Source of the DNA: Variovorax paradoxus
GTDB taxonomy: Bacteria; Pseudomonadota; Gammaproteobacteria; Burkholderiales; Burkholderiaceae_C
Length of the DNA stretch: 64,000 nt
Reading direction: 5' to 3'
NCBI RefSeq assembly: GCF_000834655.1
Contig: NZ_JXQQ01000020.1
Span: 104,239-168,238, forward strand
In this document: piece after piece, positions 10,235 through 19,072 of the stretch
Layout: each line of letters starts with the position of its first letter
Numbering within the stretch: the first letter of the stretch is position 1
Translations under genes and position numbers: made by a program
Notes under the pieces: model-generated
Seen by the model: only the letters and a program-made list of their open reading frames with translations
The model's database searches: none
What the model was told of the DNA's origin: nothing

Positions 10235-11374
10235 ATGGCCACCAAACGCGACTACTACGAAACCCTCGGCGTCCCAAAGAACGCCAGCGAGGAAGAAATC
10301 AAGAAGGCTTATCGCAAGCTTGCGATGAAGCACCACCCTGACCGCAACCACGGCGACACCAGCAAGGACGCCGAGGCCAAGTTCAAGGAGGTGAAGGAAG
10401 CCTACGAAATGCTGTCGGACGGCCAGAAGCGCGCGGCCTACGACCAGTACGGCCATGCCGGCGTCGATCCCAACATGCGCGGCGGCCCGGGCGCGGAAGG
10501 CTTCGGCGGCTTCGCGGAGGCCTTCGGCGACATCTTCGGCGACGTGTTCGGCGGAGCGCGCGGCGGCCGCCAGAGCGGCGGGCGCCAGGTGTTCCGCGGC
10601 AGCGACCTGAGCTACGCGATGGAAGTCACGCTCGAGGAAGCGGCCGAGGGCAAGGAAGCCCAGATCCGCATTCCCAGCTGGGACAACTGCGACACCTGCA
10701 AGGGCTCGGGCGCCAAGCCCGGCACCAAGCCGATCACCTGCACGACCTGCCACGGCGCGGGCGCGGTGCAGATGCGCCAGGGCTTCTTCAGCGTGCAGCA
10801 GACCTGCCCCACCTGCCACGGCAGCGGCAAGATCATTCCCGAGCCCTGCACGGTGTGCCATGGCCAGGGCAAGATCAAGAACAACAAGACGCTCGAGGTG
10901 AAGATCCCGGCCGGCATCGACGACGGCATGCGCATCCGCAGCACCGGCAACGGCGAGCCGGGCACCAACGGCGGGCCTCCGGGCGACCTGTACATCGAGA
11001 TCCGCCTGAAGAAGCACGAGCTCTTCGAGCGCGACGGCGACGACCTGCACTGTGTGGTGCCGGTCAGCGTGACCACGGCGGCGCTCGGCGGCGAGATCAG
11101 CGTACCCACGCTCAAGGGCGCGGCAGCCATCGACATTCCCGACGGCACGCAAAGCGGCAAGCAGTTCCGCCTCCGCGGCAAGGGCATCAAGGGCGTGCGC
11201 TCGAGCTACCCGGGCGACCTGTACTGCCACGTGCGCGTGGAGACGCCAGTCAAGCTCACCGAGCACCAACGCAAGCTGCTGAAGGAACTGGACGAGTCGC
11301 TCAAGAAGGGCGGCGACAAGCACAGCCCGACCGACAAGGGCTGGTTCGACAAGGCCAAGGAATTTTTCAGCTGA
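10235..11374 (+). CDS. dnaJ: co-chaperone DnaJ (Hsp40)
   Basis: Stimulates DnaK ATPase and delivers substrates; 379 residues. Domains in order: J domain (residues 1-70) with the HPD motif in [11 protein letters not shown], a Gly/Phe-rich stretch (about 75-125), four CxxCxGxG zinc modules from CDTCKGSG through CTVCHGQG (about 148-210), and the C-terminal peptide-binding domain. All four zinc modules are intact, so it is a type I DnaJ. The start is weakly preceded by a ribosome site. No separate sigma-32 promoter was found, and a hairpin separates it from dnaK. Confidence 0.98.
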   Translation: MATKRDYYETLGVPKNASEEEIKKAYRKLAMKHHPDRNHGDTSKDAEAKFKEVKEAYEMLSDGQKRAAYDQYGHAGVDPNMRGGPGAEGFGGFAEAFGDIFGDVFGGARGGRQSGGRQVFRGSDLSYAMEVTLEEAAEGKEAQIRIPSWDNCDTCKGSGAKPGTKPITCTTCHGAGAVQMRQGFFSVQQTCPTCHGSGKIIPEPCTVCHGQGKIKNNKTLEVKIPAGIDDGMRIRSTGNGEPGTNGGPPGDLYIEIRLKKHELFERDGDDLHCVVPVSVTTAALGGEISVPTLKGAAAIDIPDGTQSGKQFRLRGKGIKGVRSSYPGDLYCHVRVETPVKLTEHQRKLLKELDESLKKGGDKHSPTDKGWFDKAKEFFS

Positions 11375-11423
11375 CCTGAGCGGCCAACCCCCCGGGCACC
11401 AAAGCCGTGCGGGAATGTTCGAG

Positions 11424-11474
11424 GCCCCGAGCCTCTGCGCGCATCGATTGCCGCAGGCCTCGGGGCTTTTCTTC
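11424..11474 (+). terminator. terminator of the grpE-dnaK-dnaJ operon
   Basis: GCCCCGAG (11424-11431) pairs with CTCGGGGC (11459-11466); an inner stem CCTCTGCG/CGCAGG extends it, and TTTTCTTC follows. The right part lies in a 30-nt segment repeated imperfectly at 12043-12074. Confidence 0.8.
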
Positions 11475-11710
11475 GTCTGTAACAAGCATTCGCGTCTCAC
11501 CCGGCTGAAGAGGCAAGGCGCCGCGCCAGAGCGCCATATCTCCTCGGACTGGTGCACTCCGAGATGCCAAACCGCGTTGAAGCACACGGGCGGTGCGCAT
11601 CGCACCAATGCAACACCTGCCGGTCGGCATCCGCGCTCGCATCCCACGCGTACATGAGCCAGGCGCCTATCCCGGGGTGGCGTGATGATTGCTTTTAGAT
11701 ATTTTTTGGA

Positions 11711-11750
11711 TGTGCAATAAACCAAACGACAGATCGCGCGTTATTGCACA
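11711..11750. promoter_or_regulatory. perfect 10-bp inverted repeat, operator-like
   Basis: TGTGCAATAA and its exact complement TTATTGCACA are separated by 20 nt. This is the longest perfect dyad in the spacer and is centred about 380 nt upstream of prkA. It could be a distal binding site, for example for an activator of an enhancer-dependent promoter, or an RNA stem. Confidence 0.45.
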
Positions 11751-11952
11751 GGAGCGTATGTTTTTATTGAGCTGGAGCGCTCAATAGGCGTTGTGTTCTC
11801 GGGAAAACACCAATGCCATTCGATATAGGCATTTCACCCGGAGAGAATTACGCGAGACGAGCCTTTTAATTTAGCCGAAATTTGAAAACTAGTTCCGTCT
11901 TTTTTCAGGAACTTTACTTGCCGGTGTGGTTCGCAATAAATAAAAGATTTGC

Positions 11953-11970
11953 CAGGTTCAATGTTTGCTT
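11953..11970 (+). promoter_or_regulatory. weak sigma-54-like promoter candidate upstream of prkA
   Basis: GG at 11955-11956 and GC at 11967-11968 have the required 10-nt spacing, and the -12 part TTTGCT is ideal, but the -24 part (AGGTTC for TGGCAC) is poor. It lies about 140 nt before prkA. E. coli yeaG is reported to use sigma-54, which makes the site worth testing. Confidence 0.25.
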
Positions 11971-12107
11971 TATCCTGATTGTTAGCAGAATGTTGTAGGG
12001 GAGTTTTCCACCGCATGCAGCGGGGCGGGCACCTTTTAAATGGCGCGCATTGCCTTTGCTGCAGGCCTCGGGGCCAAAAGCCCCACTGACCTGATGGAGG
12101 CGTGACC

Positions 12108-14030
12108 ATGGATGTGATCAGCAACTTTGCCGCCCGCTACGAGCGCACCCGCGAGGAGGTGATCTCCCTGCAGGAATACCTGGATATCTGCAAGCGAGAT
12201 CGCACCGCCTACGCCACTGCCTCCGAGCGAATGCTCAAGGCCATTGGCGAGCCGGAGCTGGTCGATACGCGCAACGACCCCCGCCTTTCGCGCATCTTCG
12301 CCAACAAGGTCATCAAGATCTACCCGGCGTTCAAGGAGTTCTACGGCATGGAGGACGCCATCGAACAGGTGGTGTCCTATTTCCGACATGCCGCGCAGGG
12401 GCTGGAAGAAAAGAAGCAAATCCTTTACCTCCTGGGTCCGGTCGGCGGCGGCAAGAGCTCCATCGCGGAGCGCCTGAAGCAGCTCATGGAGCACGTGCCC
12501 TTCTATGCGATCCACGGCTCTCCGGTGAACGAATCGCCGCTGGGGCTCTTCGACCTGCTCGAAGACGGCGAGATCCTTGAAAAGGAATACGGCATTCCGC
12601 GCCGTTACCTGAATCGAATTCTCTCTCCCTGGGCCGTCAAGCGCCTGGAGGAATACGGCGGCGACATCCGCCAGTTCAAGGTGGTCAAGCGCTTCCCGTC
12701 GGTGCTCAGGCAGATCGCGGTCGCCAAGACCGAGCCGGGCGACGAGAACAACCAGGACATCTCCTCGCTGGTCGGCAAGGTCGACATCCGCAAGCTGGAG
12801 ACCTATGCCCAGGATGACCCGGACGCCTACGCCTACTCCGGTGGGCTGTGCCTGGCCAACCAGGGCCTCCTGGAATTCGTGGAAATGTTCAAGGCGCCCA
12901 TCAAGGTGCTGCACCCGCTGCTCACGGCGACGCAGGAGAGCAACTTCAAGGGCACCGAAGGTTTCGGCGCCATCCCGTTCGACGGCATCGTGCTGGCCCA
13001 CAGCAACGAGAGCGAGTGGAAGGCCTTCCGCAACAACAAGAACAACGAGGCCTTCCTCGACCGGATCTACATCGTCAAGGTGCCCTACTGCCTGCGCGCA
13101 TCGGAAGAGATCAAGATCTACGAGAAGCTGGTGCGCAACTCGTCCCTTGCCCAGGCGCCCTGCGCGCCCGGCACCTTGCGCATGATGGCGCAGCTGTCGG
13201 TGCTCACCCGCCTGAAGGAGCCCGAGAACTCCAGCACCTTCAGCAAGATGCAGGTGTACGACGGCGAAAGCCTGAAGGACACCGACCCCAAGGCCAAGTC
13301 GATCCAGGAGTACCGCGACTACGCGGGCGTCGACGAGGGCATGAGCGGCGTCTCCACGCGCTTCGCCTTCAAGATCATCTCCAAGGTCTTCAACTTCGAC
13401 AGCTCCGAGGTCGCAGCCAACCCGGTGCACCTGATGTACGTGCTCGAGCAGCAGATCGAGCGCGAGCAGTTCGCGCCGGAGGTCGAGCAGAAGTACATCA
13501 GCTACATCAAGGAGTTGCTGGCGCCGCGCTATGCCGAGTTCATCGGCAAGGAGATCCAGACCGCGTACTTGGAGAGCTACAGCGAGTACGGCCAGAACAT
13601 CTTCGACCGCTACGTCACCTACGCCGACTACTGGATCCAAGACCAGGAGTTCCGCGACGTGGACACGGGCGAAGTGTTCGACCGCGCCTCGCTCAACGCC
13701 GAACTCGAGAAGATCGAGCGGCCCGCTGGCATCGGCAACCCGAAGGACTTCCGCAACGAGATCGTCAACTTCGTGCTGCGCGCACGGGCCGGCAACGCGG
13801 GGCGCAACCCGGCGTGGACCAGTTATGAAAAGCTGCGCGCAGTGATCGAGAAGAAGATGTTCTCCAACACCGAAGAGCTTCTGCCGGTGATCAGCTTCAA
13901 CACCAAGAGCAGCGCCGACGAGCAGAAGAAGCACGAGGACTTCGTCACGCGCATGGTCGAGAAGGGCTACACCGCCAAGCAGGTGCGCCTGCTCTGCGAG
14001 TGGTACCTGCGCGTGCGCAAGAGTTCATAA
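12108..14030 (+). CDS. prkA: PrkA family serine protein kinase (YeaG)
   Basis: AAA+-fused serine kinase of the PrkA/YeaG family, 640 residues, the usual length. The N-terminal AAA+ part has the Walker A motif LLGPVGGGKSSIAERLK near residue 105; the C-terminal half carries the kinase-like region with many acidic residues. In E. coli the kinase works with YeaH in nitrogen-starvation and stationary-phase responses. I chose the ATG at 12108, 7 nt after GGAGG; a GTG two codons earlier lies too close to it. It is followed by yeaH and spoVR homologues in the same direction, the classic three-gene module. Confidence 0.95.
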   Translation: MDVISNFAARYERTREEVISLQEYLDICKRDRTAYATASERMLKAIGEPELVDTRNDPRLSRIFANKVIKIYPAFKEFYGMEDAIEQVVSYFRHAAQGLEEKKQILYLLGPVGGGKSSIAERLKQLMEHVPFYAIHGSPVNESPLGLFDLLEDGEILEKEYGIPRRYLNRILSPWAVKRLEEYGGDIRQFKVVKRFPSVLRQIAVAKTEPGDENNQDISSLVGKVDIRKLETYAQDDPDAYAYSGGLCLANQGLLEFVEMFKAPIKVLHPLLTATQESNFKGTEGFGAIPFDGIVLAHSNESEWKAFRNNKNNEAFLDRIYIVKVPYCLRASEEIKIYEKLVRNSSLAQAPCAPGTLRMMAQLSVLTRLKEPENSSTFSKMQVYDGESLKDTDPKAKSIQEYRDYAGVDEGMSGVSTRFAFKIISKVFNFDSSEVAANPVHLMYVLEQQIEREQFAPEVEQKYISYIKELLAPRYAEFIGKEIQTAYLESYSEYGQNIFDRYVTYADYWIQDQEFRDVDTGEVFDRASLNAELEKIERPAGIGNPKDFRNEIVNFVLRARAGNAGRNPAWTSYEKLRAVIEKKMFSNTEELLPVISFNTKSSADEQKKHEDFVTRMVEKGYTAKQVRLLCEWYLRVRKSS

Positions 14031-14079
14031 CGTCGGCACCTGAATCGTCCTCTTCTTTGCAAGGAGCTTTGACATCATC

Positions 14080-15372
14080 GTGGCCATCCTGCAGCAGATC
14101 ATCGACCGCCGGCTATCGGGCAAGAACAAGTCCATCGGCAACCGCGAGCGCTTCCTTCGGCGCTACAAGGGGCAGATCCAGGAGGCGGTGCGGCGCGCAG
14201 TGAGCGGCCGCAACATCCGCGAGCTGGAGCAAGGCGAAGACGTGACCCTGCCGCGGCACGATGTGTCCGAGCCGGTGTTCGGGCACGCCCGTGGCGGTGA
14301 CCGCGAATACGTGCATCCGGGAAACCAGGAGTACCTGAAAGGCGACCGCATCGCGCGCCCCGAAGGCCAGGGCGGCGGCGGCTCGGGCAGCGGCGAGGCG
14401 GGCGACGGGGGCGAAGGCGAGGACGACTTCGTCTTTCGCCTCACGCGCGAAGAGTTCATGCGCGTCTTCTTCGACGACCTGGCGCTGCCGCATCTCATCC
14501 GCACGCAGATCGCCGACGTGCCCGAGTGGAAGAGCCATCGCGCGGGCTTCACGAGCGACGGGTCGCCCAACAACCTGCATGTGGTGCGCTCGATGCGCGG
14601 GGCGCTCGCGCGCCGCATCGCGCTGGGCGGCGAACCGCGCAAGGAGCTCAAGCGCCTCGAGGCACATTTGCTCCATCTGAAGGCGCATCCGCAGGCCGCG
14701 ACGGCGCTGATCGAGAAGGAAATCCGCGAGACCGAGGAGCTCATCGCCGAACTGCGCCGCACCATGCGGCACGTGCCCTACATCGATCCGATCGACCTGC
14801 GCTACCGCAACCGCGTGAAGACCCCGGTGCCCAGCGCCAAGGCCGTGATGTTCTGCCTCATGGACGTGTCGGGCTCGATGGACGAGGCGCGCAAGGACAT
14901 GGCCAAGCGCTTCTTCATGCTGCTTTATATGTTCCTCACGCGGCACTACGAGAAGATCGACCTCGTGTTCCTGCGCCACCACACGCAGGCGCAGGAAGTG
15001 ACCGAGGAAGAGTTCTTCCACGCCACCGAGACCGGCGGCACCGTGGTCTCGAGCGCGCTGGTGCTGATGGACGAGATCATCAAGGCGCGCTACCCCAGCG
15101 GCGAATGGAATGTCTACGGCGCGCAGGCCAGCGACGGCGACAACTGGCACCAGGACAGCGGCCGCTGCCGCGAGCTGCTGGTCAACGACATCCTGCCGAT
15201 GGTGCGCTACTACGCCTACGTGCAGGTGGCCGAGACCGAGCAGAACCTCTGGCAGGAATACGCGCAGCTCGAGGGCGTGCAGCCCAACTTCGCGATGCGC
15301 AAGGTCTCCGACGCACAGGACATCTACCCCGTGTTTCGCGACCTGTTCAAGAAGGAAGGGGTGACCTCATGA
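14080..15372 (+). CDS. yeaH: YeaH/YhbH family protein (DUF444)
   Basis: 430-residue DUF444 protein that accompanies PrkA kinases; exact biochemical role unknown. It starts IIDRRLSGKNKSIGNRERFLRRYKGQIQ, the family signature, has a Gly-rich disordered stretch near residues 90-115, and a von Willebrand A-like C-terminal half with DVSGSMDEARK (MIDAS-like DxSxS) near residue 265. The likely start is GTG at 14080; AAGGAG stands 13 nt before it, rather far. The gene lies 49 nt behind prkA and 61 nt before the SpoVR gene. Confidence 0.93.
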   Translation: MAILQQIIDRRLSGKNKSIGNRERFLRRYKGQIQEAVRRAVSGRNIRELEQGEDVTLPRHDVSEPVFGHARGGDREYVHPGNQEYLKGDRIARPEGQGGGGSGSGEAGDGGEGEDDFVFRLTREEFMRVFFDDLALPHLIRTQIADVPEWKSHRAGFTSDGSPNNLHVVRSMRGALARRIALGGEPRKELKRLEAHLLHLKAHPQAATALIEKEIRETEELIAELRRTMRHVPYIDPIDLRYRNRVKTPVPSAKAVMFCLMDVSGSMDEARKDMAKRFFMLLYMFLTRHYEKIDLVFLRHHTQAQEVTEEEFFHATETGGTVVSSALVLMDEIIKARYPSGEWNVYGAQASDGDNWHQDSGRCRELLVNDILPMVRYYAYVQVAETEQNLWQEYAQLEGVQPNFAMRKVSDAQDIYPVFRDLFKKEGVTS

Positions 15373-15433
15373 GCGCCGCGCCCGGCCGCCCCAAGCAAGC
15401 TCGCACCGCAGTGCGAAGCACGGAGGTACTCCA

Positions 15434-16987
15434 ATGACCACTTCCGCCACCGACCGCCCTCCTGCAGAGTCGGGCCCGAAACTGGAGCGCCTGCCCAGCC
15501 CCTCGGACTGGACCTTCGAGCTCATCGAGACTTACCACACCGAAATCGCCAAGACGGCCAAGGGCTTCGGCCTGGACACCTACCCCAACCAGCTGGAGGT
15601 GATCACCGCCGAGCAGATGATGGATGCCTACGCCAGCGTGGGCATGCCCATGATCTATCGCCACTGGTCGTACGGCAAACAGTTCATCGCGACCGAGAAG
15701 AACTACAAGCGCGGCCACATGGGCCTGGCGTACGAGATCGTCATCAACTCCGACCCGTGCATCGCCTACCTCATGGAAGAAAACACCATGGCCATGCAGG
15801 CCCTGGTGATCGCGCACGCGGCCTATGGCCACAACAGCTTCTTCAAGGGCAACTACCTGTTCCGGATGTGGACCGATGCGTCGTCGATCATCGACTACCT
15901 CGTCTATGCGCGCCACTACATCGCCGAGTGCGAGGAGCGGCACGGCCTCGATGCGGTCGAGGAACTGCTCGACTCCTGCCACGCGCTGATGAACTACGGC
16001 GTGGACCGCTATCGCCGTCCGCAGAAGCGCTCGCTCGCGCAAGAGAGCGTGCAGCGCGCGGACCGCGAGCGCCACATGCAGCAGCAGGTCAACGACCTGT
16101 GGCGCACGCTGCCCAAGCGCGCCGAGCAGGCGGCCGAATCCGACGCGACGCGCCGCTTTCCATCCGAACCGCAGGAGAACCTGCTCTACTTCATCGAGAA
16201 GAATGCGGCGCTGCTCGAACCCTGGCAGCGCGAAGTGGTGCGCATCGTGCGCAAGATCGCGCAGTACTTCTACCCGCAGCGCCAGACCCAGGTGATGAAC
16301 GAAGGCTGGGCCACCTTCTGGCACTACACGCTGCTCAACACGATGTACGAGCGCGGCCAGCTGGCCGACGGCTTCATGATGGAATGGCTCAGCTCGCACA
16401 CGGGCGTGATCTTCCAGCCACCGGTGGGCCACCGCGCCTACAGCGGCATCAACCCCTATGCGCTGGGCTTTGCGATGTTCACCGAGCTGCGCCGCATCTG
16501 CGAGAAGCCGACCGCGGAAGACCGCCGCTGGTTCCCCGACTTCGCGGGCAGCGACTGGGTCAAGACGCTCGACTACGCGATGCGCAACTTCAAGGACGAG
16601 AGCTTCATCGGTCAGTTCCTGAGCCCGAAGACGATGCGCGACTTCCGCCTGTTCTCGATTCGCGACTTCCAGAGCGAAGCCGAGCTCGAGGTCTCCGCCA
16701 TACACGACGACAGCGGCTACCAGTCGCTGCGCGAATCGCTCTCGCGCCAGTACGACATCAGCAGCCGCGAGCCCGACATCCAGGTGTGGAACGTGGCCAC
16801 GCGCGGCGACCGGTCGCTCACGCTGCGGCACACGCAGCGCAACAACCTGCCGCTGCACGATGGGGCCGAAGAAGTGCTCAAGCACGTCGCGCGGCTCTGG
16901 GGCTTCGATGTGCACCTGGAGAGCATCGACAGTGCGGGCCGCATCAGCCGCAGCTGGAAGGCGACTGCCCCCAGGCAGATGTACTAG
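15434..16987 (+). CDS. SpoVR family protein (YcgB)
   Basis: 517 residues, full length for the SpoVR/YcgB family, whose Bacillus member is needed for spore cortex formation and whose role in non-sporulating bacteria is unknown. Family marks are DWTFELIETYHTEIA at the start, FGLDTYPNQLEVI, the MNEGWATFWHY segment (a His/Glu pattern suggesting a metal site) near residue 290, and HRAYSGINPYALG. GGAGG lies 7 nt before the ATG. As third gene behind prkA and yeaH it completes the conserved stress module. It ends 16 nt from the convergent aroQ. Confidence 0.94.
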   Translation: MTTSATDRPPAESGPKLERLPSPSDWTFELIETYHTEIAKTAKGFGLDTYPNQLEVITAEQMMDAYASVGMPMIYRHWSYGKQFIATEKNYKRGHMGLAYEIVINSDPCIAYLMEENTMAMQALVIAHAAYGHNSFFKGNYLFRMWTDASSIIDYLVYARHYIAECEERHGLDAVEELLDSCHALMNYGVDRYRRPQKRSLAQESVQRADRERHMQQQVNDLWRTLPKRAEQAAESDATRRFPSEPQENLLYFIEKNAALLEPWQREVVRIVRKIAQYFYPQRQTQVMNEGWATFWHYTLLNTMYERGQLADGFMMEWLSSHTGVIFQPPVGHRAYSGINPYALGFAMFTELRRICEKPTAEDRRWFPDFAGSDWVKTLDYAMRNFKDESFIGQFLSPKTMRDFRLFSIRDFQSEAELEVSAIHDDSGYQSLRESLSRQYDISSREPDIQVWNVATRGDRSLTLRHTQRNNLPLHDGAEEVLKHVARLWGFDVHLESIDSAGRISRSWKATAPRQMY

Positions 16988-17003
16988 CTGGCGCGTCGGC
17001 GCA

Positions 17004-17444
17004 TCAGGGCACCAGCGCGGCGATCGCCAGCGTGTAGCCCTTCACGCCCAGTCCCACGATGATCCCGCGCGCCGCGGGCGAGATGTACGACTTGTGGCGG
17101 AACTCCTCCCGCGCATGCACGTTCGAGATGTGCAGCTCGATCAGCGGCACGCTCGCGCCCTTGATGGCATCGTGCAGCGCGATCGAGGTGTGGGTGTAGG
17201 CGCCGGGGTTCATCACCACGCCGAGCATGTGGCCCGCGGCCACTTCGCGGCCTGCCTCCTGGATCCAGTCGACCAGCACGCCCTCGTGGTTCGACTGTCG
17301 GCATTCGATCTCGACGCCGAGCTTCGCGCCCGTGTCCTTGCACAGGCGCTCGACATCGGCCAGCGTGTCGCGTCCGTATTGCTCGGGCTCGCGCGTGCCG
17401 AGCAGGTTGAGGTTCGGGCCGTTGAGGACGAGGATTTTCTTCAT
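17004..17444 (-). CDS. aroQ: type II 3-dehydroquinate dehydratase
   Basis: Third step of the shikimate pathway; small dodecameric enzyme, 146 residues. Catalytic motifs are intact: the N-terminal [20 protein letters not shown] with the flexible-loop Arg and Tyr, [33 protein letters not shown], and the [17 protein letters not shown] segment with the active-site His. It stands alone on the minus strand between the SpoVR gene and the Rieske unit, not next to accB/accC as in many proteobacteria. Confidence 0.97.
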   Translation of the reverse strand: MKKILVLNGPNLNLLGTREPEQYGRDTLADVERLCKDTGAKLGVEIECRQSNHEGVLVDWIQEAGREVAAGHMLGVVMNPGAYTHTSIALHDAIKGASVPLIELHISNVHAREEFRHKSYISPAARGIIVGLGVKGYTLAIAALVP

Positions 17445-17515
17445 GATGAATGAGGGTCGGGTCGAGGCGGAGACGACAATTATGGTCGCCTCCCGGCCCT
17501 GAGAAATCCGCCCCC

Positions 17516-18199
17516 ATGAACACTGACGCCACCCCTCACGACATATCCCGCTGGCACCCCGTGGCCCCCTCGGCCGACCTGCGCCCCGGAGCCAACATCG
17601 TCGCGGGCTTCGCAGAGGGCCAGGAGCTCGCGCTCTGGCGCTCCGCCGGCGGTGCGGCCCAGGCCTGGGAGAACCGCTGCCCGCACCGCAGCGTGCGCTT
17701 CACGCTCGGCCAGGTCATCGAGGACCGCCTCGCCTGCGCGTACCACGGCTGGCAGTACGCCGCGGGCAATGGGCAGTGCGTGAGCATTCCCGCGCACCCG
17801 GCGATGCAGGCGCCGCGCAACGTCTGCGCCAAGGTGTTCGGCGCGGTCGATGCGGCCGGCATGCTGTGGGTCAACCTCGCGCAGGACGCGGCGGCTGCAC
17901 CGCCCTCGCTGGCCGATGCCGTGCCGGCCGGCTGGCACTTCTGCCGCACGCTGACGCTGCGTGCCGGTGCGCACGAGGTGCGCGATGCGCTTGCGCGGCA
18001 CGGTTTCGTCGCCGGGGTGGCGCAAGGTGCATGGCAAGGCGCGCTCGACGCGGTGAAGACCATCGCGCTGATCCTCGATGCCCAGCCGCAACTCACCTTC
18101 GTCCACCTGTGGACCGAGGCCTCCCCCGATTCCGATGCGATGAAGACACTCCACAGCGCCGCCCGCAACCTGCGCAGCGCCATCGAAACCCAAGGCTGA
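17516..18199 (+). CDS. Rieske [2Fe-2S] protein with extra C-terminal domain
   Basis: Electron-transfer protein of 227 residues. The Rieske site is complete: C55-x-H57 in ENRCPHRSV and C74-x2-H77 in CAYHGWQY, the spacing found in ring-hydroxylating oxygenases. Residues 130-227 match nothing I recognise and contain no mononuclear iron motif. I chose the ATG at 17516; the frame stays open upstream but the extension is basic and unlike a protein. Nine nt downstream lies a gene for an oxygenase catalytic domain without a Rieske site, so the two may together form one enzyme split over two chains. A reductase gene is not present nearby. Confidence 0.85.
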   Translation: MNTDATPHDISRWHPVAPSADLRPGANIVAGFAEGQELALWRSAGGAAQAWENRCPHRSVRFTLGQVIEDRLACAYHGWQYAAGNGQCVSIPAHPAMQAPRNVCAKVFGAVDAAGMLWVNLAQDAAAAPPSLADAVPAGWHFCRTLTLRAGAHEVRDALARHGFVAGVAQGAWQGALDAVKTIALILDAQPQLTFVHLWTEASPDSDAMKTLHSAARNLRSAIETQG

Positions 18200-18208
18200 A
18201 GGAACCCG

Positions 18209-19072
18209 ATGCCCTTCGTCACAGACGACCCCAACATGCTCGACGACTGGCTCGTCGCCGGCCCCGCGACCGCGATCGCAGTTGCCTCGGAACAGAGGCC
18301 GCATGCCACCCGCCTCCTCGGCGAAACGCTGGCGCTCTGGGCCGATTCCGACGGCGCACCGCAATGCCGCATCGGCGCACAACCGCTGGCCGTGCAATCG
18401 CGCTACGGCTACCTCTGGGTCTGCCCCAGCGGCCGCCCCGCGCGACCGCTTTTCGCGTTCCCCGAATACACCGAGCCCGGCCGACGGACCGTCGATTGCG
18501 GCGGCATCGGCGTCGCGGTGTCGGGCTTGCGCGTGATCGAGAACTTCCTGGACATGGCGCACTTCCCCTTCGTTCACGCCGACTATCTCGGCAAGGTGCC
18601 GCACACCGAAGTCGCGCAGTACAAAGTGGACATGGACCCCGCCACCGGCGAGATCTGGGCGACCGACTGCCGCTTCTGGCAGCCCCGCGCCTCGGCCGCG
18701 CACGACAGCGGCGCCGACGTGCGCTACACCTACCGGGTGATGCAGCCCTTCTCGGCGATGCTCTACAAGTCGAGCATGCGGCCCGACGCGCAGGACGCGA
18801 TCGGCCTCTTCCTTCAGCCGATCGACGACGAGCATGTGGTCGCGCACACGATCCTCGCCTGCTTCGACGACGTGTCCACCGACGCCGAACTCATCGCCTT
18901 CCAGCAGACCATCTTCGGACAGGACAAGCCGATCCTGGAGAACCACGCGTTCAAGCGCATGCCGCTCGAAGGCCGCGCCGAGACGCCGACGCGCGGCGAC
19001 ACCTCCTCGGTCACCTACCGCCGCTGGCTGCGCGAGCGCGGCATGCGCTTCGGCACGAGGGCGGCCGCATGA
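18209..19072 (+). CDS. Rieske-type oxygenase catalytic subunit lacking its Rieske cluster
   Basis: 287 residues. The mononuclear non-heme iron site of ring-hydroxylating/VanA-type oxygenases is present: ENFLDMAHFPFVH (residues 111-123) fits N-x2-D-x2-H-x4-H, and an acidic segment near residue 255 (GQDKPILENH) could give the third ligand. Upstream, residues 36-75 look like the outer parts of a Rieske domain (LGETLALWADSDGAP, then AVQSRYGYLWVCPSG) with the cluster-binding core missing; no CxH...CxxH pair exists. It probably takes electrons from the Rieske protein encoded just before it. It overlaps the next GST gene by 4 nt. The substrate is unknown; a demethylase or an aryl-ether cleaver are options. 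Confidence 0.8.
   Translation: MPFVTDDPNMLDDWLVAGPATAIAVASEQRPHATRLLGETLALWADSDGAPQCRIGAQPLAVQSRYGYLWVCPSGRPARPLFAFPEYTEPGRRTVDCGGIGVAVSGLRVIENFLDMAHFPFVHADYLGKVPHTEVAQYKVDMDPATGEIWATDCRFWQPRASAAHDSGADVRYTYRVMQPFSAMLYKSSMRPDAQDAIGLFLQPIDDEHVVAHTILACFDDVSTDAELIAFQQTIFGQDKPILENHAFKRMPLEGRAETPTRGDTSSVTYRRWLRERGMRFGTRAAA

Larger units (their letters stand above)
11475..12107. other. AT-rich, dyad-rich spacer between dnaJ and prkA; no gene seen
   Basis: No credible coding frame: the open frames are short and lack ribosome sites and protein-like composition. From about 11690 the GC content drops well below the surroundings. Inverted repeats I can verify: CTCGGA/TCCGAG (11543-11563), GGTGCG/CGCACC (11592-11606), TGTGCAATAA/TTATTGCACA (11711-11750), TATTGAGC/GCTCAATA (11765-11786), GTGTT/AACAC (11793-11810), AATGCC/GGCATT (11812-11833), AGTTCC/GGAACT (11891-11913) and GGGGC/GCCCC (12070-12084). 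It probably holds the control region of prkA and perhaps an untranslated RNA. Confidence 0.6.

Noticed and set aside
12043..12055. TGGCGCG...TTGC near prkA considered as a sigma-54 promoter
   Set aside because: GG and GC are 8 nt apart instead of 10, which does not allow sigma-54 binding.
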